Assembly: GCA_019359695.1 (NCBI GenBank)
Contig: JAHHGV010000001.1
Coordinates: forward strand, 248,001 to 312,000
Direction: 5' to 3'
Source: Brasilonema angustatum HA4187-MV1
GTDB lineage: Bacteria; Cyanobacteriota; Cyanobacteriia; Cyanobacteriales; Nostocaceae
DNA length: 64,000 nucleotides
Shown here: positions 35,494-45,244 of the stretch, one piece after another
Position numbering within the stretch: position 1 is the first letter of the stretch
Layout of the letters: every line of letters begins with the position of its first letter
Notes under the pieces: generated by a model
What the model was told of the DNA's origin: nothing
The model's database searches: none
Seen by the model: only the letters and a program-made list of their open reading frames with translations
Program-made: the position numbers and the translations under genes

Positions 35494-36450
35494 CTAGCTA
35501 GCTAGATATTCATTTATATCGGCTTTGATTTTACGCAGTTTAGTTAAGGCTTCCCGCTCAATTTGCCGCACTCGTTCACGGCTAATATTGAGGAGTTGAC
35601 CGATACTCGCCAGAGTGTGTGCTTGCCCATCATTTAAACCAAAGCGCAGAGATATAACTTCCCTTTGTTGTGGAGTCAGTTCCCCCATCAGACGCTCTAA
35701 ATCAAATGATAGGGAAGATTGGGCAACAAATTCTTCTGGAGAAACTCCTGGATCCTCCAACATTTCCCCTAGTTCTGTATCGTAGTTATCTCCCAAGCGC
35801 AAATCCAAAGATAGCGGTACACGCGCTTTTTCCATATATTCTCGCACTTGTCTGGGAGTCAATTCTAATTCTTGAGCTAACTCAATAGCTGTAGGAGCTC
35901 GTCCTAGATTCTGAGAGAGTTGTCGCTGTGCCTTCTTGATTTTATTTAATTTTTCTGTTATGTGGATAGGCAAGCGGATGGTGCGACCTTTTTCGGCGAT
36001 CGCCCGAGTAATAGCTTGACGAATCCACCAGTACGCATAGGTTGAAAACCTGTATCCTTTGGTCGGGTCAAACTTTTCTACACCCCGCTGCATCCCTATG
36101 CTACCTTCCTGAATCAAGTCGAGTAAATCTACGTTACGCTTGATGTACTTTTTAGCAACAGACACAACCAGTCGCAAATTGGCTTCTACCATCTTGCGCT
36201 TGGCTATTTCACCCTCTGCAATTGCTTCATTCAACTCTTTTGGCTCTAACTCTGTCGCTTTTGCCCACTCTTCTAGAGTCGGTTGACGACTCAACTGAAT
36301 GGCAAGAGACTCCCTTACTTCCTGCAGAATCGTTGCACGTTGCACCTGTTTGCCATAATGTATTTCCTCTTCATGGGATAAAAGTGGCACACGGCCAATC
36401 TCACGCAGGTAAGTCCGCACGAGGTCTGTGGCTGTCTGAGCGGTCTTCAT
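35494..36450 (-). CDS. Group 2 RpoD-family sigma factor
   Basis: The 318-residue protein is a primary-like but non-essential-type sigma factor. It lacks region 1.1. It has region 1.2 ([20 protein letters not shown]), region 2 with [19 protein letters not shown] and the -10-recognition helix [19 protein letters not shown], region 3 ([20 protein letters not shown]) and region 4 with [19 protein letters not shown] and the -35 [21 protein letters not shown]. Cyanobacteria have several such paralogues (SigB to SigE), used for nutrient, light and stress responses. I do not assign a letter. Confidence 0.95.
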   Translation of the reverse strand: MKTAQTATDLVRTYLREIGRVPLLSHEEEIHYGKQVQRATILQEVRESLAIQLSRQPTLEEWAKATELEPKELNEAIAEGEIAKRKMVEANLRLVVSVAKKYIKRNVDLLDLIQEGSIGMQRGVEKFDPTKGYRFSTYAYWWIRQAITRAIAEKGRTIRLPIHITEKLNKIKKAQRQLSQNLGRAPTAIELAQELELTPRQVREYMEKARVPLSLDLRLGDNYDTELGEMLEDPGVSPEEFVAQSSLSFDLERLMGELTPQQREVISLRFGLNDGQAHTLASIGQLLNISRERVRQIEREALTKLRKIKADINEYLAS

Positions 36451-37310
36451 AGCACTACTCTTCGGTATCGACGGGTTTGACAGAACGGTAAGCGGGCTGA
36501 TAGATGCCTTTTTTGGATGTCCACCCAGTTAGACTGGGAACCCATGCTGTATTTCACGACTTTCGCGCTCCATAAACAAGGGCGGCTAATGGTCTGGAAA
36601 TTTTATTCCTAATTGCTAGAAGTTACAGGTTTTTTCCCCTTTTCTCAAGTATCTACGGTTAGATAGAAGGTAACCAGTTGAACATTATTCTTATTGCTAT
36701 TTTGTTAAAAATTGTAACATTTATGAGGGATGTTTGACTAGCTCTCAGGCACTCATTTTATAGCGGCTGGATGTGATTTTAGCTTTATTTACTTTTAGAG
36801 ATTTTTAATAAACCTATTTCATAACTTTATATGGAAAAAGAAACTTTTCTAAGAATTCTTAAAATAAATCAACAATAACTATAATCATTTTGTGCTGTGT
36901 AGACTCGTTTATTTAACGTTGACGTTTTTGCAGTGGCGACTATATGAAGCTCGCCATGAAAATTTAAGTATCAAAAAAAACATTGAAGTCCATCTTCATT
37001 CTGGAGAATAATACGTCACAGATGTACTTGTTAAAGTCTGCAAGCCGTCGATAACATTGGGCGACATTGAACCTGTTGTGAAGCACTTCAATCAAACCAC
37101 TTATAAAGTTTAAAAAAAATATTACTTTGTTTGATCCGAGGATTGCGAATCAACAGGTTCCTTCATTGCCTCCCACACCCAGGCGACTGGTGTTATACCA
37201 TTTCACGAAATCCTTGATACAAATGATTAGTCTCTAATTCTTTCTCCCCTGCTCCTCTGCTCCTCTGCTCCTCTGCTGCCTATTTGTATCAACCTTAAAG
37301 TGAAACGGTG
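36451..37310. other. Non-coding region upstream of the sigma factor gene
   Basis: No gene was seen in about 860 bp. The proximal 250 bp are AT-rich and should hold the sigma gene promoter. A short tandem array of TGCTCCTC-type units occurs at about 37248-37277. Confidence 0.5.
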
Positions 37311-37677
37311 TTAGCCGTCAACGCCGCAACGGGTGCGGGTGTAAGGGGGTAAGGGTGTAGGGGAGCCACTGCCGTGCGCGCAGCGTGGCACTTTGTGCCA
37401 TAGTCCTTGTTTCCCGACAGAGGTATCTGGTGAAACCAGCGCTCTTTGGAGGTGACGACAACCGGCTGCGGGAGGATCTCCCTCCGCAGGCATCTAGCGT
37501 AGCACGTTAGCTCCGGCCCCCTTAGGGGCTAGCGGAACCGGAGGTTCTCCCCGATAGCCGTAAGGCGTGGCGGAGCGCCATAGGGGTTTCCCGACAGAGG
37601 CGACGGGCCCCGATAGCCGTAAGGCGTGGCGGAGCGCCATAGGGCGTGTGTAGGGGAATCCTTACCCCCTTACACCC
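37311..37677. repeat. GC-rich modular repeat block
   Basis: The segment is built from recurring words. GATAGCCGTAAGGCGTGG plus CGGAGCGCCATAGGG occurs twice (about 37552-37588 and 37611-37645). TTTCCCGACAGAGG occurs at about 37409 and 37587. ACCAGCGCTC, CTCCGCAGGCATCTAG and TGTAGGGG units are also present. GGCATCTGG, CCGTAAGGCGTGG and AGCGCTGGT recur near 56700-56790, and GGCATCTGGCG near 61700. A 60-aa minus-strand frame across it is not credible. It ends at the stop of the sulfate-binding protein gene. Confidence 0.6.
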
Positions 37678-38886
37678 CTAATTGTTGACACTGCGTAGAA
37701 TCTTGGCAAAAATGGCGTTGTCACTAAAAAACTTTTTCTGAATAACAGCCCAACCGCCATAATCATTAGTTGTTGCCAAAGTTTTGACCTGAGGGTATTT
37801 ATCAACGAACTCTTTTGCTTGCGCTACACCCGGATCAATTGGTCGGTAACCAGTTTGGGCAAATATTTGTTGAGCTTCTGGGGTGTACAAATATTGAATA
37901 AACGCTTTTGCCACTTCACGGGTGCCGTGCTTGTCCACATTTTTATCGACAATCGCAACTGGGTTATCAATCGAGAAATTGACATCCGGAACAACGTATA
38001 AAGGTTTTTCACCATTGAGAGCTTTCAGGTAAACTTCATTTTCGTAACTGATCAGAGCATCCCCTTTGCCCCCCTTGAAAAAAGCATCAGTTGCCTCACG
38101 GGCGCTTTCAGGCAAGATGGGAACATTTTTATAGACATTAGTGACAAACTCTATTGCCTTAGACTCATTACCTCCGGCTTTGGTTGCTGCATTCCATAAT
38201 GCGAGGAAGTTCCAGCGTGCGCTACCAGATGTTATCGGGTTCGGCGTAATCACACTGACTCCATTTTTTGCTAAGTCTACCCATGTTTTGATCCCTTTGG
38301 GATTGCCTTTACGAGTCACAATTGCAGCTACAGACTTGCTGACGATACTGTTGTTAGAAAATTCTTTTTCCCAACCTGGTTGAATCAATCCTGCTGTCTC
38401 AATCTTTTGAATATCTGGAGCGAGGGATAAATGTACCACATCAGCTTCTATTCCTCCTTGAATCACTGTAAGAGCTTGAGGGCTAGAAGCGCCATAACTC
38501 TGTTTAAAGGTGATATTTTGGTTATGCTCTTTTTTCCACTTTTCTACAAATCTGGGAATAATCTTGTCGTGGGCAGCTTTCGTAACAGAAAAGGAAACGA
38601 GGTTAAGTTCAATATTTTTCTGCTGAGCAACAAGGCTGGGATGTTTTCCAGAATCAGTCCCTCTTGAAGTATCGCTACTACTTGCGGCATAAGCAGCGAT
38701 CGCCAAGCTCAAGCTGATCCCTACCAAAAAAAGGCACACAAAGCCTTGCAGAGAATGCCTTTTAGACCAACTTTTTATTGATCTATTGCTCCACTGTTTA
38801 ATTCCTTGCCAGACTTGAACAACGTAAGTCTGAATTTTCTCAATCGAGTATGCCTCTGATTTTTTTGTATATTGCCACTTGCTCAT
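37678..38886 (-). CDS. Sulfate ABC transporter substrate-binding protein
   Basis: The 402-residue protein is a periplasmic sulfate/thiosulfate-binding receptor. It has the mature start block IELNLVSFSVTKAAHDKIIP, the ligand region KQSYGASSPQALTVIQGG, DVVHLSLAPDIQKIE and the signature NPITSGSARWNFLALWNA. The hydrophobic export segment (GFVCLFLVGISLSLAIAAYA) begins only around residue 48, so an unusually long basic N-terminal region precedes it. An internal Met may be the true start, but none lies close to the signal. The membrane permease and ATPase genes are not adjacent. Confidence 0.92.
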   Translation of the reverse strand: MSKWQYTKKSEAYSIEKIQTYVVQVWQGIKQWSNRSIKSWSKRHSLQGFVCLFLVGISLSLAIAAYAASSSDTSRGTDSGKHPSLVAQQKNIELNLVSFSVTKAAHDKIIPRFVEKWKKEHNQNITFKQSYGASSPQALTVIQGGIEADVVHLSLAPDIQKIETAGLIQPGWEKEFSNNSIVSKSVAAIVTRKGNPKGIKTWVDLAKNGVSVITPNPITSGSARWNFLALWNAATKAGGNESKAIEFVTNVYKNVPILPESAREATDAFFKGGKGDALISYENEVYLKALNGEKPLYVVPDVNFSIDNPVAIVDKNVDKHGTREVAKAFIQYLYTPEAQQIFAQTGYRPIDPGVAQAKEFVDKYPQVKTLATTNDYGGWAVIQKKFFSDNAIFAKILRSVNN

Positions 38887-39001
38887 TAAAATTCTCCGAC
38901 TTAATTACGGAATATTTTTAGATAAACCGTATTTTAGCGGCATTATAGGTGAGTTAAGCAGTGGTTTTACCGAGTATTCATCTTTCTTTAAGTGAGCCAC
39001 T

Positions 39002-39026
39002 CCGCCCTGTTTGAAAATCAGGGCGG
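39002..39026. repeat. GC-rich hairpin
   Basis: CCGCCCTG and CAGGGCGG pair perfectly around a 9-base loop, followed by GGGGAGTTCATGAA. The context resembles a subterminal hairpin of an IS200/IS605-type element, but no transposase is present. It may also be a transcription-related hairpin in the gap between carB and the sulfate-binding gene. Confidence 0.4.
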
Positions 39027-39129
39027 GGGAGTTCATGAAATGGGGTCAAAATAACGTCAGATAAGAGTTTGAACATTCAATAATGCTCTGTTCGCTCACC
39101 GCTTTTCCTCTGACTGCCCAAAGGTGCGA

Positions 39130-42100
39130 TTAATTTACAGTTGTATATTCTTGGATGACTTTTACATCTAAAGTTGTATTTTGTAAAGAACGGATAGCAG
39201 CGACAATCGCTTTTGCTCCAGCAATTGTGGTAGTGATGGGAATTTTGTAAGCCAATGCTGTGCGACGAATCAGTCTACCATCACTTTGCGCTTCTTCCCC
39301 AGAAGGCGTGTTGATAATCAATTGAACTCTATGGTTCTTAATTGCGTCTAACACGTGAGGACGACCTTCATGCAGTTTCAGCACCAACTCTACATCTAAA
39401 CCATGCTCTTGGAGAACACGACGTGTACCATCTGTCGCCATCACAGCAAAGCCCAAATTGATAAATTCCTGAACAACTGGAACTGCAGCCGTTTTATCGC
39501 GATCGTTCATGGAGAAGAATACTGTACCACTTAAGGGAAAACGCTCTCCAGCACCCAATGCTGCTTTGGCAAAGGCGCGTCCAAAATCGTTGTCAATACC
39601 CATCACCTCACCAGTAGAGCGCATCTCCGGCCCTAAGATGATATCAGTACCAGGAAATTTGTTAAATGGTAAGACGGCTTCTTTAACGGCAATGTGGTCT
39701 GGAATGACTTCTTGGGTAAAGTTTAGCTCCTCCAAAGTTTTACCCGACATAATTAAGGATGCGAGTTTTGCCAGTGGCACACCAGTTGCTTTAGACACAA
39801 ATGGTACTGTGCGAGAAGCACGAGGGTTGGCTTCTAGAATGTAAACCTGGGGTGAATAACCTTGCGTGCCAACAACAGCAAACTGAATATTCATCAACCC
39901 GACAACATTGAGTGCCCTTGCCAACTGCACAGTCCAACTACGAATTTTTTCTAAAACGATTGGTGGTAGAGAAATCGAAGGTATTGTGCAGGCAGAATCC
40001 CCAGAGTGAATTCCTGCTTGTTCGATGTGTTCCATAATACCACCAATCACGACACGTCCGGTGTGGTCGGCGATCGCATCCACATCGACCTCAATGGCAT
40101 TTTCCAAAAACTTATCAATCAGAATTGGGTGTTCTGGTTCCACCTGCACGGCATAAGTCATGTAACGTTCTAGTTCAGCATCGGAGTAGACAATTTCCAT
40201 TGCCCTTCCCCCCAACACATAACTAGGACGCACCACCACTGGATAACCAATGCGTTGAGCAACAACCAAAGCATCTTCGTAGGTACGAGCGATACCATTC
40301 GGTGGTTGAGTAATATTCAACTCTTGAAGAATTTTCTCAAACCGCTCCCGGTCTTCTGCTGTGTCGATGGAGTCGGGAGGAGTCCCCCAAATTTGGGTAT
40401 GGGTGGTGAGAGCTTTTTGGAGAGGAACGGACAGTTTTAACGGAGTCTGCCCACCAAACTGAACAATGATTCCAACTGGGTTTTCTGCTTCGATAATATT
40501 CAGGACATCTTCTTTGGTCAGTGGCTCAAAGTACAGGCGATCGCTCGTATCATAATCCGTCGAAACTGTCTCAGGGTTCGAGTTAACCATAATTGTCTCA
40601 TACCCCGCGTCTTTTAAAGCAAAAGCAGCGTGACAACAACAGTAATCAAACTCGATACCTTGCCCAATGCGGTTGGGACCACCTCCCAAAATCATCACCT
40701 TGGGTTTGCTGGTTGGAAGAACCTCTGTTTCTTCTTCGTAAGTCGAATAGTGATAAGGAGTAAATGCCTCAAATTCCGCTGCACAGGTATCTACCGTTTT
40801 GTACACTGGAATCACATCCAGTTGTTTGCGATATTGCCGAACTTCATCTTCGGTGGTTTTGGTGGCGTAGGCAATTTGGCGATCGCTAAATCCCTGGCGT
40901 TTCACTTCATACATCCGCTCTTTTGTCAACTGCGGCAATGGTGTCCGCTTCAGAAACTTCTCCACCTCCAGCAGTTCCTGCATCTTATCCAAGAACCACG
41001 GATCAATACCCGTTAACTCGTAGATTTCCTCAACAGTCATTCCCAGTAGCATGGCATGACGCACAGCAAATATACGGTCAGGGTTTGGTGTCCGCAGATG
41101 GGCGCGAATTTGGTCACCGCTGGGTAATTTTTCTCTTTTGTCACAACCCCATCCAGCACGTCCGGTTTCCAGGGAACGCAATGCCTTTTGGAAAGACTCG
41201 TTAAAAGTTCGCCCAATCGCCATCGCTTCTCCTACCGACTTCATTTGTGTTGTCAGCACTTCTTCCGCACCGGGGAACTTTTCAAAAGCGAAGCGGGGAA
41301 TTTTTGTGACTACATAATCAATCGTCGGTTCAAAAGATGCTGGAGTTTTTTTGGTGATATCATTTTTAATCTCATCCAGCGTGTAGCCAACGGCAAGCTT
41401 AGCCGCCATCTTGGCGATCGGGAAACCTGTCGCTTTGGAAGCCAAAGCTGAAGAACGAGAAACACGGGGATTCATTTCAATGACAATCACATCTCCATCG
41501 ACGGGATTAACGGCAAACTGGATATTGGAACCTCCAGTTTCCACGCCAATCTCGCGGATAATTTTAATTGCCATATCCCGTAACCGTTGGTACTCTTTAT
41601 CGGTGAGGGTTTGAGCTGGGGCAACGGTGATAGAGTCTCCAGTGTGGATACCCATCGGGTCAAGGTTTTCGATGGAACAGATAATCACAACGTTATCTGC
41701 TAAGTCGCGCATCACCTCTAACTCAAATTCTTTCCAACCGAGGAGAGATTGATCGATAAGAATTTGTGAAACGGGACTCGCATCTATACCTGCTTGCGCC
41801 ATTTCTGCAAATTCTTCTTCGTTGTAAGCAATACCGCCTCCGGTACCACCCATTGTGAAAGCCGGACGGATGATCAGGGGATAGGTGCCAATTTGTTTGG
41901 CGATCGCCTTGGCGTCTTCCAAAGATGAAGCTGTCCCACTAGGACACATCTTCACTCCGATCTTTGTCATCGCTTCGTTAAAAAGTTTCCTGTCTTCGGC
42001 TTTCTCAATTGCTGGTAGTTTAGCGCCAATTAACTCAACATTGTATTTCTCCAGCACTCCACTTTTCGCCAAACTTACGGCAATATTCAAGGCAGTTTGC

Positions 42101-42375
42101 CCGCCCATCGTCGGTAGTAGGGCGTCTGGACGTTCTTTAGCGATGACTTTTTCAACCAGTTCCGGTATCAGCGGTTCGATGTAGGTACGATTAGCTGTTT
42201 CCGGGTCAGTCATAATTGTGGCAGGATTCGAGTTGACCAGCACCACTTCATAACCTTCTTCTCGCAGCGCTTTACAAGCTTGGGTGCCAGAATAGTCAAA
42301 CTCGCAGGCTTGTCCAATAACGATTGGACCAGATCCGAGTAGCAGAATCTTTCTGATATCGTCACGACGGGGCAT
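39130..42375 (-). CDS. carB: Carbamoyl-phosphate synthase large subunit
   Basis: CarB makes carbamoyl phosphate from bicarbonate, ATP and ammonia delivered by CarA, for arginine and pyrimidine synthesis. The 1081-residue protein has the expected duplication. The first ATP-grasp half begins [20 protein letters not shown] and contains [19 protein letters not shown]. The second half begins [20 protein letters not shown] and contains [19 protein letters not shown]. The C-terminal MGS-like allosteric domain ([20 protein letters not shown]) is intact. The length is normal. The gene stands alone; carA is not here. Confidence 0.98.
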   Translation of the reverse strand: MPRRDDIRKILLLGSGPIVIGQACEFDYSGTQACKALREEGYEVVLVNSNPATIMTDPETANRTYIEPLIPELVEKVIAKERPDALLPTMGGQTALNIAVSLAKSGVLEKYNVELIGAKLPAIEKAEDRKLFNEAMTKIGVKMCPSGTASSLEDAKAIAKQIGTYPLIIRPAFTMGGTGGGIAYNEEEFAEMAQAGIDASPVSQILIDQSLLGWKEFELEVMRDLADNVVIICSIENLDPMGIHTGDSITVAPAQTLTDKEYQRLRDMAIKIIREIGVETGGSNIQFAVNPVDGDVIVIEMNPRVSRSSALASKATGFPIAKMAAKLAVGYTLDEIKNDITKKTPASFEPTIDYVVTKIPRFAFEKFPGAEEVLTTQMKSVGEAMAIGRTFNESFQKALRSLETGRAGWGCDKREKLPSGDQIRAHLRTPNPDRIFAVRHAMLLGMTVEEIYELTGIDPWFLDKMQELLEVEKFLKRTPLPQLTKERMYEVKRQGFSDRQIAYATKTTEDEVRQYRKQLDVIPVYKTVDTCAAEFEAFTPYHYSTYEEETEVLPTSKPKVMILGGGPNRIGQGIEFDYCCCHAAFALKDAGYETIMVNSNPETVSTDYDTSDRLYFEPLTKEDVLNIIEAENPVGIIVQFGGQTPLKLSVPLQKALTTHTQIWGTPPDSIDTAEDRERFEKILQELNITQPPNGIARTYEDALVVAQRIGYPVVVRPSYVLGGRAMEIVYSDAELERYMTYAVQVEPEHPILIDKFLENAIEVDVDAIADHTGRVVIGGIMEHIEQAGIHSGDSACTIPSISLPPIVLEKIRSWTVQLARALNVVGLMNIQFAVVGTQGYSPQVYILEANPRASRTVPFVSKATGVPLAKLASLIMSGKTLEELNFTQEVIPDHIAVKEAVLPFNKFPGTDIILGPEMRSTGEVMGIDNDFGRAFAKAALGAGERFPLSGTVFFSMNDRDKTAAVPVVQEFINLGFAVMATDGTRRVLQEHGLDVELVLKLHEGRPHVLDAIKNHRVQLIINTPSGEEAQSDGRLIRRTALAYKIPITTTIAGAKAIVAAIRSLQNTTLDVKVIQEYTTVN

Positions 42376-42768
42376 AGTTCTTGGTTTGGAGTAAAAAAAT
42401 ATAAATCTTGATTATTTTAAGGGTCTTCACCCATGACTTACTTTGTTTATTATCAACTTTTGTTAGTTCTTTTATAGACCAGGAGGTAAAGGGCAGGTTA
42501 CAGGTTACAGGTTTTTATTTTGGTTCTATCCCTGTCCGGTGTTTTCTGTTCCCCTTTCTTTAGAGGTTTGATTTTATTTATTTATCATCAGGTATTTCAA
42601 AATTGTTTGCAACTATTTTTCATTTAGATTAAAGATCTTTCTCAACAATTAAGTAATCAATTTTTACAAACATCTTCAGATTTTTTTAAGAAAAATAATT
42701 ACTAACTATTTTTTCTAACAATCCTAAAGATTAAAGATTATATTTTTTTGTTGACTGACTTACATGAA
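42376..42768. other. Non-coding stretch upstream of carB
   Basis: About 390 bp of AT-rich DNA without a credible ORF. It should include the carB promoter. The words GTTACAGGTTACAGG form a short tandem repeat near 42497-42511. Confidence 0.45.
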
Positions 42769-42807
42769 AAATGGCAGAGAGATAAACAATCCTTCTCTCT
42801 GCCATTT
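42769..42807 (-). terminator. Rho-independent terminator of the dps gene
   Basis: The perfect 13-bp arms AAATGGCAGAGAG and CTCTCTGCCATTT surround a 13-base loop. Read on the minus strand, the hairpin is followed by TTTTTCATG. It lies about 90 bp past the dps stop codon. Confidence 0.75.
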
Positions 42808-42894
42808 CTTATAGTTTCTTAAGAATCAGTGCTTACAGCTTTTTTCTAGTCTAGTTAAACTACTCTCTATTTCTGAGAGTATGAGTCGAGTCTG

Positions 42895-43449
42895 TTAGTT
42901 TGAAGCAGGTTGAACAAATCCCAAAGTTAAACTATCCTTGGCAAGGAAGTGACCCAAGTGGTAAGCTCTTTCTTCTGTTTTTAACAGGATTTTTTCGTAT
43001 AAATAGCGAGTAGCACGATCACCCAAACTCTCTGCCTGTGCGGCTTGGCGACGAATAACGCCAAGAATTGTCTGTTCTGCCTTCAGGTCATTTTCTACCA
43101 TTTGACGGGAAGAGTAGACACCATCAGGTTCTTGCTCAACAACAGATAATTCTACCAATTTACGTAAGTTAGCAACGGGTACTCCACCCAATCCATCCAG
43201 ACGTTCTCCAATGTCATGGATGTGTTCTTGAACTTCGTTATAACCTTCGTTAAAAAACTCATGCAGAGAGTAGAATTCTGCACCTTCAACAACAAAATGA
43301 TGCTTTTGGTACTGTAAGTAAAGTGCCTGGAAACTAGCTAATACAACATTAAATCCTTCACAGACTGGCTCGGTTACACTTTTGTCCAAAAGGATAGGGT
43401 TGTCATATACTTGACCAAAATTTCGTAACAAAGTTTGCGTTTCAGACAT
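42895..43449 (-). CDS. Dps-family ferritin-like protein
   Basis: The 184-residue protein is a DNA-protection/iron-storage protein of the Dps group. It oxidises Fe2+ with peroxide inside a dodecamer. The ferroxidase region [20 protein letters not shown] and [20 protein letters not shown] carries the expected His, Asp and Glu ligands, and YLQYQKHH precedes it. The C-terminal helix is complete. Heterocystous cyanobacteria hold several such paralogues. A terminator follows at 42769-42807. Confidence 0.92.
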   Translation of the reverse strand: MSETQTLLRNFGQVYDNPILLDKSVTEPVCEGFNVVLASFQALYLQYQKHHFVVEGAEFYSLHEFFNEGYNEVQEHIHDIGERLDGLGGVPVANLRKLVELSVVEQEPDGVYSSRQMVENDLKAEQTILGVIRRQAAQAESLGDRATRYLYEKILLKTEERAYHLGHFLAKDSLTLGFVQPASN

Positions 43450-43950
43450 TGTGCTTCTCCTAGCTTCTGGTAGATATAGTTGCTAACTTCTTAGTCTCTA
43501 CATCTTAACATCGAAAAAATGATAACAAGCTCGATCTATATCACGATTTTTTGACCTTTTTGTGAAAAAAAAGCGATAACTTTCATTCCTTTTGAGAGAT
43601 TTTCACACAAATATTGCAAAATGTTATAAACAGTATTGACACTATTTTGTAAATGTGTATGTATAAAATTTGAACATAATATAGTTTAAAAATCTTTATT
43701 ACTCTAATTTTTTTTCCAAAATTACTGAGAAAACTTTGCACTTAGGTTATTCTTATGTAAGAGGCTAAACACACGTCACCATAAAATGGGTTCGGAATTG
43801 GGTTAAAAGATAATTAATTTCCCTGTTTCATACATTTGATTTCCGAACCCTAATTAATGATGAGTTGTGCTCAGTTCCGATTGAAGAAAAAATCATGGGA
43901 GTCAAAGGGCACACTTACTGCAAAGCGATTGCACTTTTAGGGGGATTGTT
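43450..43950. other. Non-coding stretch with a hairpin
   Basis: The stretch is AT-rich upstream of dps. At 43788-43850 the arms GGGTTCGGAA and TTCCGAACCC form a perfect 10-bp inverted repeat around 43 bases. No ORF was seen. The last 60 bp include the leader of the next small gene. Confidence 0.5.
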
Positions 43951-44199
43951 TTGAAACCGTCAATTGTTAAACCGCAAGTAAAATACACTGTTGAGCTAAA
44001 CTGGGCAGACAGGTGGCAAATATATCAACGCTTACAGGAACTAGACATTCCTTGTTGGTGTCAGACGAACCAGCCGTTAACAGTTGAAATTAGCAATCCT
44101 ACAGCAGCCATACAACTTTGGAGTGTTGTGCAGCAATTTACAATTTGCCGCAAAGACTCGATTAGGAATCTCAAGAAATGTTGGCAATATCGCAGTTAA
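43951..44199 (+). CDS. Conserved small cyanobacterial protein of unknown function
   Basis: The 82-residue protein is compact, with YTVELNWADRWQIYQRLQEL and IPCWCQTNQPLTVEISNPTA as its central part, and a Cys pair in CWC. Initiation is at TTG 43951, backed by an AGGGGG ribosome-binding site 6 bp upstream. It lies 43 bp before the 2Fe-2S protein gene on the same strand and may be co-transcribed with it. I do not know its function. Confidence 0.65.
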   Translation: MKPSIVKPQVKYTVELNWADRWQIYQRLQELDIPCWCQTNQPLTVEISNPTAAIQLWSVVQQFTICRKDSIRNLKKCWQYRS

Positions 44200-44242
44200 T
44201 GCTTAGTGTTGCCACAACACAAGTTAATAATTGGTCAAAAAA

Positions 44243-44917
44243 ATGAGTAAATCCTACAAAACCGACGTTTCAGAATTCTGCCTTGAGGGAAAGTTTCTCG
44301 ATTTCGTCATCAAAGATGGTTATAAGCTCAAAGGCTTACGACTGGAAACTGCTGAAGGGGAATGCTACATCAAACTGGCTAAACATTTACGCGCCGCTTT
44401 TGACTTACGGTTACCACCAGGTACACGGTTGCAAGTTACAGGCGAGAAAAAGTTTGACTTGAAAACGGGAGAAGTGAAATTAAAAGCACAGCAAGTGATG
44501 GCGGCTCGTATTCTTGATAAAGATAAGGAGATTGGGAGATTGGCAGATGCTGACAAAGCAGTCACCGCATCACCCAATCACCCGATCACCCCAGCCATTA
44601 ATAACGCCAAGCCCAAAAAAGCTACTATATTAATCTGTCAAAAGTCTGATTGCATCAAACGCGGTGGCAAAGAGGTTTGTCAAGCTTTGGAAGCGGCTTT
44701 GAGTGCTCGTGGTTTGGAATCAGAAGTCACAATAAAAGGAACTGGCTGCATGAAAGACTGCAAAGCAGGACCAAACTTGGTGATGCCTGATAAAACTCGC
44801 TACAGCCGGATAAAAGCTGCACAAGTTCCTGGACTTATGGATAAACATTTTGCTGTTAACAGTAATAATGCCAAGCAGGATAAGGGAAGTGAAGTCACTA
44901 CGTCTATAGAAGACTGA
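44243..44917 (+). CDS. Two-domain protein with a thioredoxin-like 2Fe-2S ferredoxin domain
   Basis: The 224-residue product has an N-terminal beta-rich domain (about 1-95, with FCLEGKFLDFVIKDGYKLKG). A linker and a thioredoxin-fold 2Fe-2S domain (about 127-205) follow. The cluster ligands are Cys132 and Cys137 in LICQKSDCIKRGG, and Cys169 and Cys173 in GTGCMKDCKAGPN. This pattern matches the shethna-type or NuoE/HoxE-like ferredoxin fold. It is soluble, and its electron partner is unknown. ATG 44243 is preferred over TTG 44231. Confidence 0.85.
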   Translation: MSKSYKTDVSEFCLEGKFLDFVIKDGYKLKGLRLETAEGECYIKLAKHLRAAFDLRLPPGTRLQVTGEKKFDLKTGEVKLKAQQVMAARILDKDKEIGRLADADKAVTASPNHPITPAINNAKPKKATILICQKSDCIKRGGKEVCQALEAALSARGLESEVTIKGTGCMKDCKAGPNLVMPDKTRYSRIKAAQVPGLMDKHFAVNSNNAKQDKGSEVTTSIED

Positions 44918-45073
44918 GGTGTAATAGCACTTGTGTCACTATTTTTTAATGGGAAGATCTACTAAGAATTTTATTACTGTTTTTGTTCAAATTTTGACTC
45001 GTTATTTTTGCAAATTTTTTGGAGTGATCAGTTATCAAACAACTGATCACTGATCTTTTGAGTTTATTTGCGT
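44918..45073. other. Short intergenic region
   Basis: An AT-rich spacer with an inverted motif ATCAGTTATCAAACAACTGATCACTGAT (in parts: GATCAGTT and AACTGATC at about 45025-45047). It lies between the 2Fe-2S gene and the convergent GMC remnant and may help terminate transcription. Confidence 0.5.
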
Positions 45074-45220
45074 TCAACTTTTCCGGTTGAGAAAGTGATC
45101 CATGCTCAGTTCCGCTAAAGCCGCGATAGTGAGCGAGGGGTTAGTGCAGGCTGTCGAGCCTGGGATGAGCGAACCATCAATAACAAATAAGTTACGATCG
45201 CCGTGAACCTGCTGGGCTCT
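45074..45220 (-). pseudogene. Remnant of a GMC-family oxidoreductase C-terminus
   Basis: On the minus strand, the frame ending at TGA 45076-45074 reads QQVHGDRNLFVIDGS, then LIPGSTACTNPSLTIAALAE. This is the C-terminal signature of glucose-methanol-choline oxidoreductases (consensus NLFVxDGSxxP...NPxLTIxALA). Only about 46 residues remain, and the FAD-binding N-terminus and most of the protein are missing. The left part touches phoD (stop at 45245) with no start codon of its own. It is a gene relic, probably from a deletion that brought phoD next to the tail of a GMC gene. Confidence 0.75.
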
Positions 45221-45244
45221 TTTCAACGAAAAGCAGCAATTCTT

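Noticed and set aside
37311-37493. 60-aa minus-strand ORF
   Set aside because: Lies entirely in the interspersed GC-rich repeat block.
40630-42184. Plus-strand ORFs within carB
   Set aside because: Antisense shadows of the carB gene. They carry no homology-like motifs.
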